From positions 1,689,501 through 1,753,500 of the forward strand of contig NC_092660.1 in NCBI RefSeq assembly GCF_032118995.1: DNA of 64,000 nt, read 5' to 3'. The notes under the pieces were generated by a model that was not told the origin of the DNA, did no database searches, and saw only the letters and a list, made by a program, of their open reading frames with translations. Below, one piece after another: positions 30,641-41,900 of the stretch; position 1 is the stretch's first letter; the number at the start of each line of letters is the position of its first letter. Both the position numbers and the translations under genes were made by a program. This DNA comes from Asterias amurensis. Taxonomy: Eukaryota; Echinodermata; Asteroidea; Forcipulatida; Asteriidae.

Positions 30641-31330
30641 TGAAAAAGCTCTACATGACAGGGACAACATCAACAAGTTTGTAGAGCATCTTGGAGTGGG
30701 GGTTGGGATTACAAAAGGGAGGGACTCTGCAAGAGAACGGGTTAGATCTTCCTCTACCTTTCGCCGTCTTCTTACTCCTCTCTTGGTCTTGTCTCCATTT
30801 AGACAAACTTGGGGTATCCGACCTCCTTTATTTTTTATTTCAATATTCGAATGGCTGTGCCAGCCCCCCCCCCTCCCATTTGTAACATCAATTTTGTTTA
30901 GATTGCCAAACCACAAAGTAAAACGTTTCTTTTAAAAACACACTGGTGTTTCCATTGCCCCCCCCCCCAAAAAAAAAAAAATGTACCCTGTTTTTGGTAC
31001 TGGTGAAGTGACATAAATAGTAGATGAGGATTCTGGATGAATTGAGTCTGCATGGTCTTTGAGGTTTTATTTGAAAACTGGTCGGTCGGATACAGCAATT
31101 TGCCCCTACCTTGGTCCATTGGTGTCCTCTTGCTTCTAGATCCACAGACAACCACACAATCCATAGACAACTGCATCCCTCCTTCTGCTGAATGCGGGAG
31201 CTGTTCACCAGCTGGTACCGCCACTCTCAACGCCTCACAAGTCATTGGTTCCCTCGTCTTGGTCCACACCCGGTAGTAAGCAGCAGGTTGTTATCTTTGG
31301 AGCCACTGAAGGACAAAATCAAACAAAATT
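30641..31330 (-). other. Exon-like islands on the minus strand, unknown family
   Basis: A minus-strand stretch at 31110-31269 reads VWTKTREPMTCEALRVAV and later MQLSMDCVVVCGSRSKRTPM, and stops at a good donor (CAAG|GTAGGG). A second piece near 30660-30740, after TCTTGCAG, reads VPPFCNPNPHSKMLYKLVDV and then reaches a stop. A C/A homopolymer tract (30959-30981) lies between them. No acceptor was found for the first piece. It may be a decayed transposase or host gene. Confidence 0.25.
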
Positions 31331-32039
31331 GAAAGGTAAATATAACACAATAAAATTATTTCCTTCCACGAAAAATAATATTTTGATCCTTCAAAACACA
31401 ATTCATTCCCAAAAAACACCGTGTTCCCAATTTTTTTTTACTAACCTAGAACAAGGGGGAAACAATTTTCCGGTCCTCAATGACGTCATATCTAGGACAA
31501 TGTGGAACTGGAACCAGTTATAAACTCTTTCAGTTTTGTCTTTTCAAATGAATCTGCAATAATTATTTGATTTCAAGTTTAAAATCAGTACATCATTGCA
31601 ATAAGGAGTTATGACTATTAAAGCTTTTCATTGTTTAAGCTCATTCAACTGGAACCAGTCAACAAACAAATTCTGCAATTCTTCAATTTAGTTCAAAAAC
31701 ATCCAAGTCTAAAGTCGTTTATTAAGGTCACAATGCTCATTACTGTAACAATCTTCAACATTTCTTTTTATGTCCTGAAATACATTCTAAGTGTCAATAG
31801 AGGGCGGTATATAAGATGAGTGGTGTACTCCACTCTGAACATCTTACTTTTTTCTTTCTTTTTTTCCTTTTTTATGTCAAATGTTCACTGTTGAAATGTT
31901 CAGTCATTGTCAGGTTGTATGATTAATTCACTTGGGGCTTTCAGGTATTATTTCATGTGAAACTTTAAGGTTTTACCGAGTAACAACAATGTGACAGGGG
32001 ATGAAAATTTAACACATAAAATCGTGCGGTACCCCGTTG
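31331..32039. other. A+T-rich spacer, nothing recognised
   Basis: Only short fortuitous ORFs and a T-rich tract (31849-31875) are seen. Confidence 0.4.
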
Positions 32040-32235
32040 GTAAAACATTGGATTCGAACTGCCTCTAGCTACCGGGCAATAATGGCGGTGTATAGTTTGG
32101 ATATGCTCCTGAATGAATTGTAAGGGTCGTAAATTGGGCTCGAATCCCGCCCGAGTATTTAGGCATAATGCCTGTGATTTTTTTTCCACCGAATTCGGGA
32201 AAGTACTGAGTATCAGGGTAAAACTAAAATTGATA
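32040..32235 (+). mobile_element. tRNA-derived SINE, diverged
   Basis: The head AACTGCCTCTAGCTACCGGG and the B-box-like GGCTCGAATCCCGCCCGAG are followed by ATGCCTGTGATT and a GAATTCGGGAAAGTACTGAG body. It is more worn than the copies at 25127 and 35690. Confidence 0.55.
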
Positions 32236-33534
32236 TGAATGACAACGACTTTAGCTGTTGAATAATAGTTATTTAATTATCAGTAGGGCCTACCTGTTTC
32301 TGTTATGGGCTCCGTTGTTGTCCACTGCTGCTTCACTGTTGAATATTTACTTGGAGAAAACAACCCCCAACATAAATGACACAGTTCCAAGTCAGGGTTG
32401 TAAAAAGGGTGGGCAATTTCCCTGTAGTTTTCTCAAACATTTCACCAGCAAGTTAAGAAAAGTCGTTTAGAATTGTGAGCTGTGCTCATGCGTCAAGCGA
32501 CATCATTTTTAGCGTTGCATTTCAGTCGCCCAGCCAGTCGCGTGCTCCAATGTCCACTAGGCATGTGGGATGTCGAGTTGACCGAACGGTCGAGTTGACC
32601 GACGGACGAGTTGTCTAAACACTTTTGACTCGAAAAGTGAATTTTGTTTTAATTTTTCTGCAGCTTTGTGGACCGAAAGACATTTTATTCTGACGAATGA
32701 AAGCTCCAGCTGGAGTAGGTTCTACTTATGACAAATTTTGCCCGTTAAGTTCATCAAAAGCGGGAGGTCCGAATCCCGTCGAGGAGCGCGTGTCCAGTCC
32801 GTGGTGGTCCCGTCGAAGTCCAGGCGCGGAAAGAAAGCCATGTGGTGTGCAATCACGTGCTTCGAATAATAGCGCCAAAAGCAGCCTAGATTTACATACA
32901 GTGCACAGAAACCCAATAGGTTGCCGTATGCAACTGCAGTGACTTTAAGATGCTCCGCCCATTCTTCCTGTAGTTTACATATTAAACATTCTTCTTATAT
33001 AACCGGTTCTTTCCAGTCTTTTATGCAGTCTGTTGTCGCTATGATAAAATAAAGGAAAGGGCTATTCCAACAGCTTTACCCACGCACTGTATCGTGGTGT
33101 TTTTCTATCTGTTTTTAAGCTAAGTCAAGTTTAATCAATAACATAAATTGGTATTTCTAAGGAAATGAGGTAGAGGTAGGCGGCTGATAAGTCTGAAGTT
33201 CACAAACAGAAACTTAGACCTCCTTTTACTCCAATTATAAGCGATTTTTAACGACAGTCAGTAACTTGTATATGGGGGACGGAATTAGGTACAGCAGAGG
33301 GGGCGGGGAAGAGCTAGGGGCTGCATGGAACACTGGTTTAATTCTTGGTGTAATGTAAATTTACTCGTGTTTTCTAATGTTTTTTATCTAAATTATGTCT
33401 TGAGTTTGAGTTGTTGGGGTGGGTAAGGCGGGCGGGAGGTGGGTAAATATTTTTATGGTGGGTGGTTTGCTTGATAAAAATGAAGCAGTATTCCCCCCCC
33501 CCCCTCTGTTTTGAAGTAACTTTATTAATTTGTT
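32236..33534. other. Spacer without a supported gene
   Basis: The stretch 32697-32942 is open on the plus strand and G+C-richer, but shows no domain and no splice context. A C-run occurs at 33493-33504. No feature can be supported. Confidence 0.35.
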
Positions 33535-33780
33535 TTGTAGGGTGCGTTCGATTCCCCGTGTCGAACCCGCGGTGCTCACTCGGGTGAGCCCCCTGACAAG
33601 AGCTATGAAAATCGAACGCTCACACTCGCCCTCTCACGTCTGGCAACTCGAGCCAGCCCCAAGTGACCCGTTCCGAAAGCAGGGCAGTGGGAGATACCCG
33701 CGTGAGCCCCTGGAATGACATCAAAGCTATTCGAACGTACCGGGGATCGCAACAGCGCCCTCAGAAGTCGAAGAATATAT
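33535..33780. repeat. G+C-rich island, possible inverted-repeat element
   Basis: It is much richer in G+C than its surroundings. The left end GTGCGTTCGATTCCCCG and the right end CGAACGTACCGGGGATCGC are roughly inverted. Open stretches on both strands here probably reflect composition. A short non-autonomous transposon is the likeliest reading. Confidence 0.35.
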
Positions 33781-34253
33781 GATACAAACAAGTTGAGTTG
33801 ATCCTAATTCCTGCGTTCCAGGCAAACTGGGCCCAATATATTGTCAGGAGATATTTGTGTCACTTTTTTTGAAGTGATGTTGACTTTCAATGTCTGTGTT
33901 ATGATTGGTCTGCCCAATGGTAATGACGTAGTTTGTTAGCTAGCGTAAACATCTGACGTTACATCACCTCGAGGTTCGGGAATTACGCCAGATACCACAC
34001 GCCCCGAGCCTTCACTCTAAACCCCTTCCTAATTTTGACACTGGGTATGTCGTAAGTTTGAGATTTAACCATTGGAAGGATCAAAGGTTACAATTATCGC
34101 AACTTTGTTTATGAATGTTTTTTTCAATGGCAGCAAGAAAAATAAGAAATAAACTTTTTCTACAGTATTTCAGATGAAAATGTTATCGTTTTCTAAAAAA
34201 TTAGACTGCATTTTGTATATCTAATAGATGTTAAATTTGCATCGGGGATAAAG

Positions 34254-34461
34254 AATATTAATTTTGGTTTTTACCCATACACCGATGTGTGTTAGCACTG
34301 TATACTCAGTACTTTCCCGAGTCCTGTGAAAAAAAAAAAAAAAAATGCCTGTGATATTTGCCTGTAACATGCCTGTGATATTTTTTCACAGGACTCGGGA
34401 AAGTACTGAGTATACAGTGCTAACACACATCGGTGTATGGGTAAAAACCAAAATTAATATT
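34254..34461. repeat. Perfect 75-base palindrome of SINE bodies
   Basis: The arm 34254-34328 is the exact reverse complement of 34387-34461, with a 58-base spacer holding an A-run. Each arm is the 3' body of the tRNA-derived SINE (AGTACTTTCCCGAGTCCTGTG and complement). It looks like two SINE fragments joined head to head, or a fold-back derivative. Confidence 0.9.
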
Positions 34462-34869
34462 TTATATATCTGTTCTCTATATATTATCAACACACTGAAA
34501 GTGAAACAGGTAGCCTAATGTCTAAAGTCGATTTGATGTTCAAAGTTAAAAGATTACACATGAAACAGGCTTTATAAACCTCAATCCTCAAAACGCATGC
34601 TGGAGGTTTTAAAAAGGGCACGAGAAGAGCTCTCTCTCTTTGTGAGCCCTCCCCCCCCCCCCCCCAACACCCCTCAACCTATTGTAAATAAGTTTATGTT
34701 ATAGTGGGAAATCACAATAAAACAAGTTAACCAACTGCAACAATGTGAGCCGTTTATAAGTTTTTATTATTTTTTAACCAAGTTTCTCTGTACAATAATA
34801 ACAACTTTTAAATGACTTTCGTCTTATATTTACTGTCAAAGTACCTAATCAAAAACTTGAGTTTCATGT
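34462..34869. other. Spacer without recognisable gene
   Basis: It contains a C-run at 34651-34665 and otherwise A+T-rich unique-looking sequence. Confidence 0.4.
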
Positions 34870-35278
34870 TGAAGGCATAGGACACCCTAAGCAATTATTG
34901 TCAAAGACAGTACTCTCACTTGGTGTATATTCTCACTTGGTGTATCCCAACATAAGCCTAGAATAACAAACCTGTGAAAATTTAGGACTCAATTGGTCGT
35001 GGAAGTTTTAAGAGAATAAAGGAAGAAAAAACACCCTTGTCGCACAAGTTGTGTGCTTTCAGATGCCTTGAATTCGAGACATCAGCTGAGGTCTCTCATT
35101 CAATTCAAATATTTTTGGTGAGAAATATTGCTCATTTCTCCAGAACTATGTTACTTCAGAGGGACACGTTTCTCACAATGTTTCATACTTTCAACAGCTC
35201 TCCATTGCTCATTACAAAGTAAGGTTTTATGCTAACAATTATTTTGAGTAATTACAAACAGTGTCCAGTACCTTTAAG
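34870..35278. mobile_element. MITE-like element, A-B spacer
   Basis: Internal blocks typical of the 8318 family are present in order: CACTTGGTGTAT, AACCTGTGAAAATTTAGG, CAATTGGTCGTGGAAG, GAGACATCAGCTGAGGTCTC, TTTCTCACAATGTTTCATAC and GTGTCCAGTACCTTTAA. The left end is diverged. Confidence 0.6.
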
Positions 35279-35339
35279 GTGATAGCAAAGCCCAGGTGAC
35301 AGTGCCATCGTTTCTTACACAAATGAAAACTGTTTTACA

Positions 35340-35430
35340 TAATTACACTCATTAAACTCGTTGGTCCCATGTGTTGTGTAACGCATGTAAAAGAACCCAG
35401 TGCACTTCCCCCCCGTGTTCCTGGCTGTGG
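35340..35430 (+). mobile_element. Fragment of the tRNA-Ser-type SINE
   Basis: TTGGTCCCATGTGTTGTGTA, then CGCATGTAAAAGAACCCAGTGCAC, matches the body of the SINE at 18760-19185 in the opposite orientation. The head is missing. Confidence 0.5.
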
Positions 35431-35550
35431 CTGCTGTATGCGCAGTAGCACTTGTACACTCTTATTATGTGCTAAATAATTGGGTCTCAGAATTTATCTC
35501 TGCAATAACCTATCTTTCTGAAAGTTTGTATATACTCAGCGCCTTGAGCT

Positions 35551-35835
35551 CTAGAATTGCAAGGGTCGTGGGTTCAATCCCATCCGAATAATATGCCTGT
35601 GATTTCCTATCACAGAATTCTGGAAAGTACTGAGTATACAGTGCTAACACACTATTCTTAATCCCTGATGCAAAATCAACATCTATTAAATTGTTGCGGT
35701 ATCGCTGCTATTATGATCCGAACTGCCTCTAGCTACCGGGCAATCTCAGTGGTCTATTGGTAAGACACTGCTCTAAAAATACAAAGGTCGTGGGTTCGAA
35801 TCCCACTCGAGTAATATGCCTGCTGCGCTCGGTTG
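35551..35835 (+). mobile_element. Two adjacent tRNA-derived SINE copies
   Basis: The first copy has the B-box-like GTGGGTTCAATCCCATCCGA, ATGCCTGTGATTTCCTATCACAG and the GTATACAGTGCTAACAC body (35551-35665). The second starts at AACTGCCTCTAGCTACCGGG (35719) with the B-box GGGTTCGAATCC (35792). The second lies directly upstream of the 5' flank shared by copies A and B. Confidence 0.65.
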
Positions 35836-35891
35836 TAAATCGCCAAGCGCGCCATCTTGTGGTTGATTTATTCATATTTTAGTCAGTGTGG

Positions 35892-36277
35892 TTAAAGGCA
35901 GTGGACACTATTGGTAATTACTCAAAATAATTATTAGCACGAAACCTTACTTGGTAACGAGTAATGGGGAGAGGTTGGTAGTATAAAACATTGTGAGAAA
36001 CGGCTCCCTCTGAAGTGGAGTAGTTTTCGAGAAAGAAGTAATTTTCCACGAATTGATTTCGAGACCTCAAGTTTAGAACTTGAGGTCTCGAAATCAACCA
36101 TCATAAACGCACACAACTTCGTGTGACAAGGGTGTTTTTTCTTTCATTATTATATCGCAACTTCGACGACCAATTGAGCTCAAATTTTCACAGGTTTGTT
36201 ATTTGATGCATATGTTGAGATACACCAAGTGAGAAGACTGGTCTTTGACAATTACCAATAGTGTCCACTGTCTTTGA
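35892..36277. mobile_element. MITE-like inverted-repeat element upstream of copy B
   Basis: TTAAAGGCAGTGGACACTATTGG at the left and CCAATAGTGTCCACTGTCTTTGAA at the right form the termini. The centre carries the same GACCTCAAGTTT / AACTTGAGGTC palindrome as 8318-8704. There is no counterpart upstream of copy A, so it inserted after the copies separated or was lost from A. Confidence 0.75.
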
Positions 36278-37069
36278 ATCAATCCATAAGAGGACGCGCT
36301 CATAACAAAAACTTTCGTGCCTATAAATTTGTAATGGATAAATGTGAACAAATGTTACTGTTTACAAATCTGTGATCAAGCAGTGTTTGACGTTATTCAC
36401 AGGACTATATTTAAAAGGATTGTAGATTTGAAAACAATTATTGTAGCCTCAGTAACTTGTTACGGTTCCAAATTCAAACCAAGGCGGTTTCAAAACTGTA
36501 AAATAATACAGGTTATGCAAAGTGGATAGGAAAACAAAATACAAAACAAACAAAAAATGTCCAAAGTATCGGTGGTTTTGATTTCAAGTCGATCATTGAA
36601 CTCGTTGGTTTTAGAAGAGTAAATTCATTTCCTTCATTCTGTAGATTGCAAAACACATCACACATAAGCAGCTGACTTAGTTAATGGTAGAAAAATGACA
36701 AACAGTTTATATTTTGTAGGTTTTTGGATAATCAGGCCGAGCGGCTAAGAGCACAAGATTGAACAGAGCTCTCGTTTTCCGAATCTGGTGACTTCAGTCA
36801 ACAGACAAATAGTTTATATTTTGCAAGTTTTTGGATAATCTTGGCTAAGCCGAGCGGCTAAGAGCACATGACTCAAGCTCTCTTTTTCCAAATCTCGTCA
36901 CTTTATTCATGAACTTTTGAATTTGACTATGACCTTTGTATATACATAGAAACTTTACCAGCGCTCAGGGTGAACTGAGTATCAGCCATTGTCCCCATTT
37001 CTGGTGTATAGCTCCAGGTTTTCATGATTAGTGTTTCACTCACACAATTGAAATTATTAACAAACAAAC

Positions 37070-37332
37070 AAAGTTGCGCAAAAATGCTGAGAGAAAAACA
37101 CCCGTGTTAGACAAATTTATGTGTTTTCAGATAGGAATAAAAGACTTCTAGTTAGAAGTCTTTTATTATTTTAGTGAGAAATTACCTCTTTCTCAAAATC
37201 TATGATTCTTCAGAGTGAGCCGTTTCTCACAATGTTTTATATTATCAGTAGCTCTCCAATGCTCATTACCAAGTCAGTTTTTAAGTTAATATTTGTTTTG
37301 AGTAATTACCAAACGTGTACCTTCCCTTTAAG
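37070..37332. mobile_element. MITE-like element, truncated, upstream of copy B
   Basis: A 3' portion of the 8318 family with its own short palindrome (AAAGACTTCTAGTTAGAAGTC) and the blocks TTTCTCACAATGTTTTATA and AGCTCTCCAATGCTCATTACC. Absent upstream of copy A. Confidence 0.6.
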
Positions 37333-37759
37333 CTATTACTGACGAGGAAGTGAATGTGGAATAATAATAATATTAATTGATAGCGTATTCTGATGATGGT
37401 GACAAACGTGTACCTTCCTTTTAAGCTAATACTGACGAGGAAGTGAATGTGGAATAATAATAATTTTTATTTGATTGCGTATTCTGATGATGGTGGACGC
37501 TTTTATGACGGCAGGTAAGTCAAATACATTTCTAATTCCATTTTTGAAAATATATGAAAACTGTCACGAACAGGATCGAATTCCATACTTTTGCTGACAT
37601 TAATTTCATGGTCAATGAAGACAATCACAAGTCGTTTGGCAAAATTCTACATGTTGTGATAATAAATGCCTAAATCATTTCAACGTTCATTGTGACTTGT
37701 ATGTTTTATTTTCCCTTTAGGTTAAGAAGGTGTTTTTCCCACGGTCCCATGTGTCTCAT

Positions 37760-37965
37760 TAGGGACTTTTCGTTTTCGACGACGGATGGTTCTGCGACGG
37801 TTGTTCAGCTAAACGTTGTCGTTTTCAGCACAACGAATATTCATCCCAAGTACTGTCGTAGTAATTGAGGGACGACCGTCCTCAAAGCCGACGCATGCGC
37901 AGATGACGCCAAATGTCATCTTTACCGTCGCAGAACCATCCGTCGTCGAAAACGAAAAGTCCCTA
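37760..37965. mobile_element. Fold-back MITE inserted upstream of copy B
   Basis: Inverted ends TAGGGACTTTTCGTTTTCGA and TCGAAAACGAAAAGTCCCTA extend through GACGGATGGTTCTGCGACGGT and its complement. The site upstream of copy A is empty (TCTCATTCTTTACG at 4328), so this is a copy-specific insertion. Duplicated TA ends suggest a Tc1/mariner-like origin (inference). Confidence 0.85.
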
Positions 37966-38298
37966 TTCTTACGTACAAGGAAGACGTCCTTTGGGGAAAA
38001 CCAAACAAACAACAAGCCAAACTCGATAGCACGCCCAAATAGCCACATTTTAAAACATATAATTGCTTGCTTATTGGTTTTGCCATTTCATGATATCATA
38101 TATTTATGTAGGAAAGTTATAATCAAATGTTGCTTAAGACCCTCTGCAATGCTTGATAATTCTGATTAATCATAGTGAAGAAACATTCAACTTGTTGGTG
38201 TCTGAATCTGTTTCGCTGACGTGACAGCATTGCAGTCTTCCACTAAACAATAAAGGCAATTAGCTCCAAATTAATTATTGGTTTGACTACAAACTACA

Positions 38299-38957
38299 AT
38301 GAATGGACGCGGAGTGAAAGACTGTCCGGCTGTGTCTGGATGTACTTTACTTGGCCTGTTGCTGGTCCTTCTAGTTCTAACACATCCTTCACAAGGTAAG
38401 ACGATTGTTTGTTGACGGATGTTTTTCACCGTCGTTTGTTTCTCTCATGTTAATGTTTTTTGCATGAGATTTTTTTGGATAGCGTGTCCCCTCATTTTGT
38501 GGCAAGTGATCCAAATTATCGGCACATCGGCACAAGACTTAGGCTTAATATTATTTTTGGCCAAGGAATGCACCTGCAATAATAAACAAAAGCATTAGCA
38601 TCAGGCCTACCACATGGAAACTATTCTGATTTTGGTTTGTAATTTATATTACATTTTTCACAGGGGAAGTTCCTGACTTTACCTGCTACAATGTAAGACC
38701 ACTTATTGAAACTGTTGAACAGCATTTTATTGGTGGCTTTAAGAGTGGTAGCTACCGAGAAGCAACAGTCTCATTAAGTCGAGTATTGGATACGGGTAGT
38801 GGCAGTACTAACCTACCACCTGGTACTAAAAGCGGCTCATCATCAGCTCTTTCTACTCGTTATAACTTCGACTCTGAAATAAGTAGATTTGGTGCTTATA
38901 ACTGTGAATTCAGTTCACCTGAAGTGAAGATCACTACTATTCTTCTACCTAATCAAG
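38299..38957 (+). CDS. Copy B exons 1-2: signal peptide and variable Ig-like domain
   Basis: Exon 1 (38299-38395) encodes a leucine-rich signal peptide like that of A. Exon 2 (38664-38957) is 294 bases. It keeps the frame residues VPDFTCYN, RVLDTGSGS, RFGAYNC and VKITTILL, but the loops between them differ almost completely from copy A. Intron 1 is also barely alignable with A. Confidence 0.85.
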
Positions 38958-41900
38958 GTGAGTGACTTTATTGGAATATTTGAATGCTTTAGGGGACATT
39001 GACCTCAGATTTTGCTGCTTTGGGCCATAGAAGGAGTTCGTTATGAAAGTGCAGGAGAGGATGTAATATTGAAAATGACACAGTTATATAACGGTCTATC
39101 AACTGAGCTTACTATTGATTGTATGTGTTGTATCTCCAGCCTCCACCAACTTGACTACGAGTGCTGGAGAGGATGTAACATTGACAATGACACAGTTATA
39201 TAACGGTCTATCAACTGAGCTTATTATTGATTGTAGGTGATGTATCTCCAGCCTCATCCACCTTGACTACGAGTGCAGGAGAGGATGTAACATTGACAAT
39301 GACACAGTTATATAACGGTCCATCAACTGAGCTTATTATTGGTTTTAGGTGATGTATCTCCAGCCCCATCCACCTTGACTACGAGTGCTGGAGAGGATGT
39401 AACATTGACAATGACACAGTTATATTATACAAATATTGACTGCTTCGAGTGCTATGGTTAAAACTATGACTCCCGAGGTGATCCACGGAGCGTTCTATTT
39501 TCCCGAGGCGAAGCCGAGGGAAAATAGAACGCTCCGGGGATCACCTCGGGAGTCATAGTTTTTAACCATTGCACGAGTAAAAGCAGTCAATATTTGTTTT
39601 ATAACACCCCAAACATTTCTAAATACTGTACTATTATTATTAAGTTACAGACCTGAATGCTACAATCCACGGACGATGCGAATACAGATTGCAAACACTT
39701 TTACTTACTGTGTTGCATGTAGTGTCGTGCAATCCGAAATGGTTACAGACTATTAATTTATGATCCTCGTACACGCAACGGACGTCTGGGTACTGCACGC
39801 CGTGTGCTAGTCTGTCGGACTAGCGCACGGCGCCATGTGCTAGTCTTCGGACTAGCGCATGGCAAACCGACGGCCGTCACGTAGCAAAACTAAGACATGT
39901 CATGTGACGCGCTCTAAACCAATGAGCAGGCAGAATCTTTGCAAGGGGTGTTATAAAACGGTCTATCAACTGAGCTTATTATTGATTGTAGGTGATGTAT
40001 CTCCAGCCTCATTCACCTTGACTACGAGTGCTGGAGAGCATGTAACATTGACAATGACACAGTTATATAACGGTCCATCAACTGAGCTTATTATTGATTG
40101 TAGGTGATGTATCTCCAGCCTCATCCACCTTGACTACGAGTGCTGGAGAGGATGTAACATTGACAATGACACAGTTATATAACGGTCCATCAACTGAGCT
40201 TATTATTGATTGTAGGTGATGTATCTCCAGCCTCATCTACCTTGACTACGAGTGCTGGAGAGGATGTAACATTGACAATGACACAGCATTACGGATTACT
40301 GTCTGAGCTTCGATGGAGACACAATGGTGATGACGTCACTGCATGGAATGGCCAATCAAGCATCAGTATATTTAATGTCCAACTCCATCATACTGGTATC
40401 TATGAATGCTTCATAGAAGGTAGACATCATCTACAGAACCATGCACTCATGAAACTCCTTGTAAGACGTAAGTTTATATACAATTTTTGAATAATAATAA
40501 TAACAGTAGAACAATGACATGCCAAGGGGGATATAAAACCACATACCAATTTTCAGATTCACTCTTTCCTCAAAACCCATTGCTGTTCATAGCTTATTAA
40601 TGTTTGGGGATTCTTTATCGCAGAATGCTCTCCCAATAAATACGGTCCAACTTGTGATAGTTACTGTCCATTATGTTATAATGGCGGCCAGTGTGATGAC
40701 ATGACTGGTGACTGTATCTGCCCACCAGGATTCAGTGGCAACTCATGTCAAAATTGTAAGTGAAAGATTTAAATTTTTTGATAATCTTGTAGAGATATTA
40801 GGCGCTGGTTGGCTTTTTATTTAGGTGTGATGGACCTATCATGGAAACTATGTTTATTAAGTTATATTACAAGTATGGTAACTTTATGTCTAGTGGGTGT
40901 GTTTTTAAGATTGTTATTAAAAAGTGAATGATAGGAGAAAAGAAAACATCTGGAGAGTACAGAGTATACAGTGCTATCACACATTGGTGTAAAACCAAAA
41001 TTTATAAAAGTAATATAAATTGTTTTGAAAGCGAGATTTTAAAGCAATCGCACAACATCGGTAAACAGTATTGTCCAAAGGCCCACACTTCGTGTATCAC
41101 AACTTATAATATATATAAAATATCAAACCTGTGAAAACTTAGGCTCATCGGTCATCGGAGTCGGGAGAAAATAACGGGAAAACCCACCCTTGTTTCCGCA
41201 CATTTCGCCGTGTCATGACATGTGTTTAAAATAAATCCGTTATTCTCGATATCGAGAATTGATAATTGTTTTAATGTTTTCTCAAAAAGCAAAGCATTTA
41301 ATGGAATAATATTTCAAGAGAAGTCTTTCACCATTACCTTCTGTAAACCCTGTAAGTTATTTGTAAATCGGTGAACTTTTAATTTTTGTTCTGTTGAGAA
41401 AGTGTCCAATGGCTTTAAAAGAGTTTATATTCAATAATTAAAAGCCGGCGCAAAACACCTGCACAACCTCTTCTCCAAGTTAAAATATTTACACCAAGTA
41501 TTTTTGAGAAAATAGAACTAGCTGTTGCAACAACTTACCAACCAAAAGGACCGATGGTATAAATGCAAAAAATAGTTAATGGCCTGACGTTTCGACCCTA
41601 GGAGAGTCTTTCTCGGAGGCTAAGTATTTGTCTGAACTTATTGACACCAGGTATTTTATGTGTCGAACTTTTTTTTTTAAAAAGGCGTTTCCTTGATTTG
41701 ATTTTTTTTCACAGTGCATGGTAATAACTGCTTTGGTCAAGACTGTGGTATACGTTGTAGTGGTAATCCTACACCAGCTTGCCGAGGCAATCTACTCTGC
41801 CCTAAAGATCCCTTTGGATGCACATGCGCAGCTAGCTTCACAGGCAACAATTGCGAGGATGGTATGGTTGTTGATTTTGTCGTTTAATTTTAGGCTCCCG

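Larger units (their letters stand above)
36278..38298 (+). other. 5' flank of copy B
   Basis: It aligns with 2380-4719 upstream of copy A, with extra material: a MITE-like element at 37070-37332, a duplicated stretch of about 85 bases around 37333-37500, and a fold-back element at 37760-37965. Two tRNA-like fragments (near 36736 and 36850) are tandem copies of the single one in A. The donor-like site GGCAG|GTAAGT is conserved at about 37515. No core promoter was identified. Confidence 0.5.

Noticed and set aside
32697..32942. 81-residue ORF in a G+C-richer patch
   Set aside because: Composition alone opens the frame; nothing recognisable in it and the opposite strand is open too.
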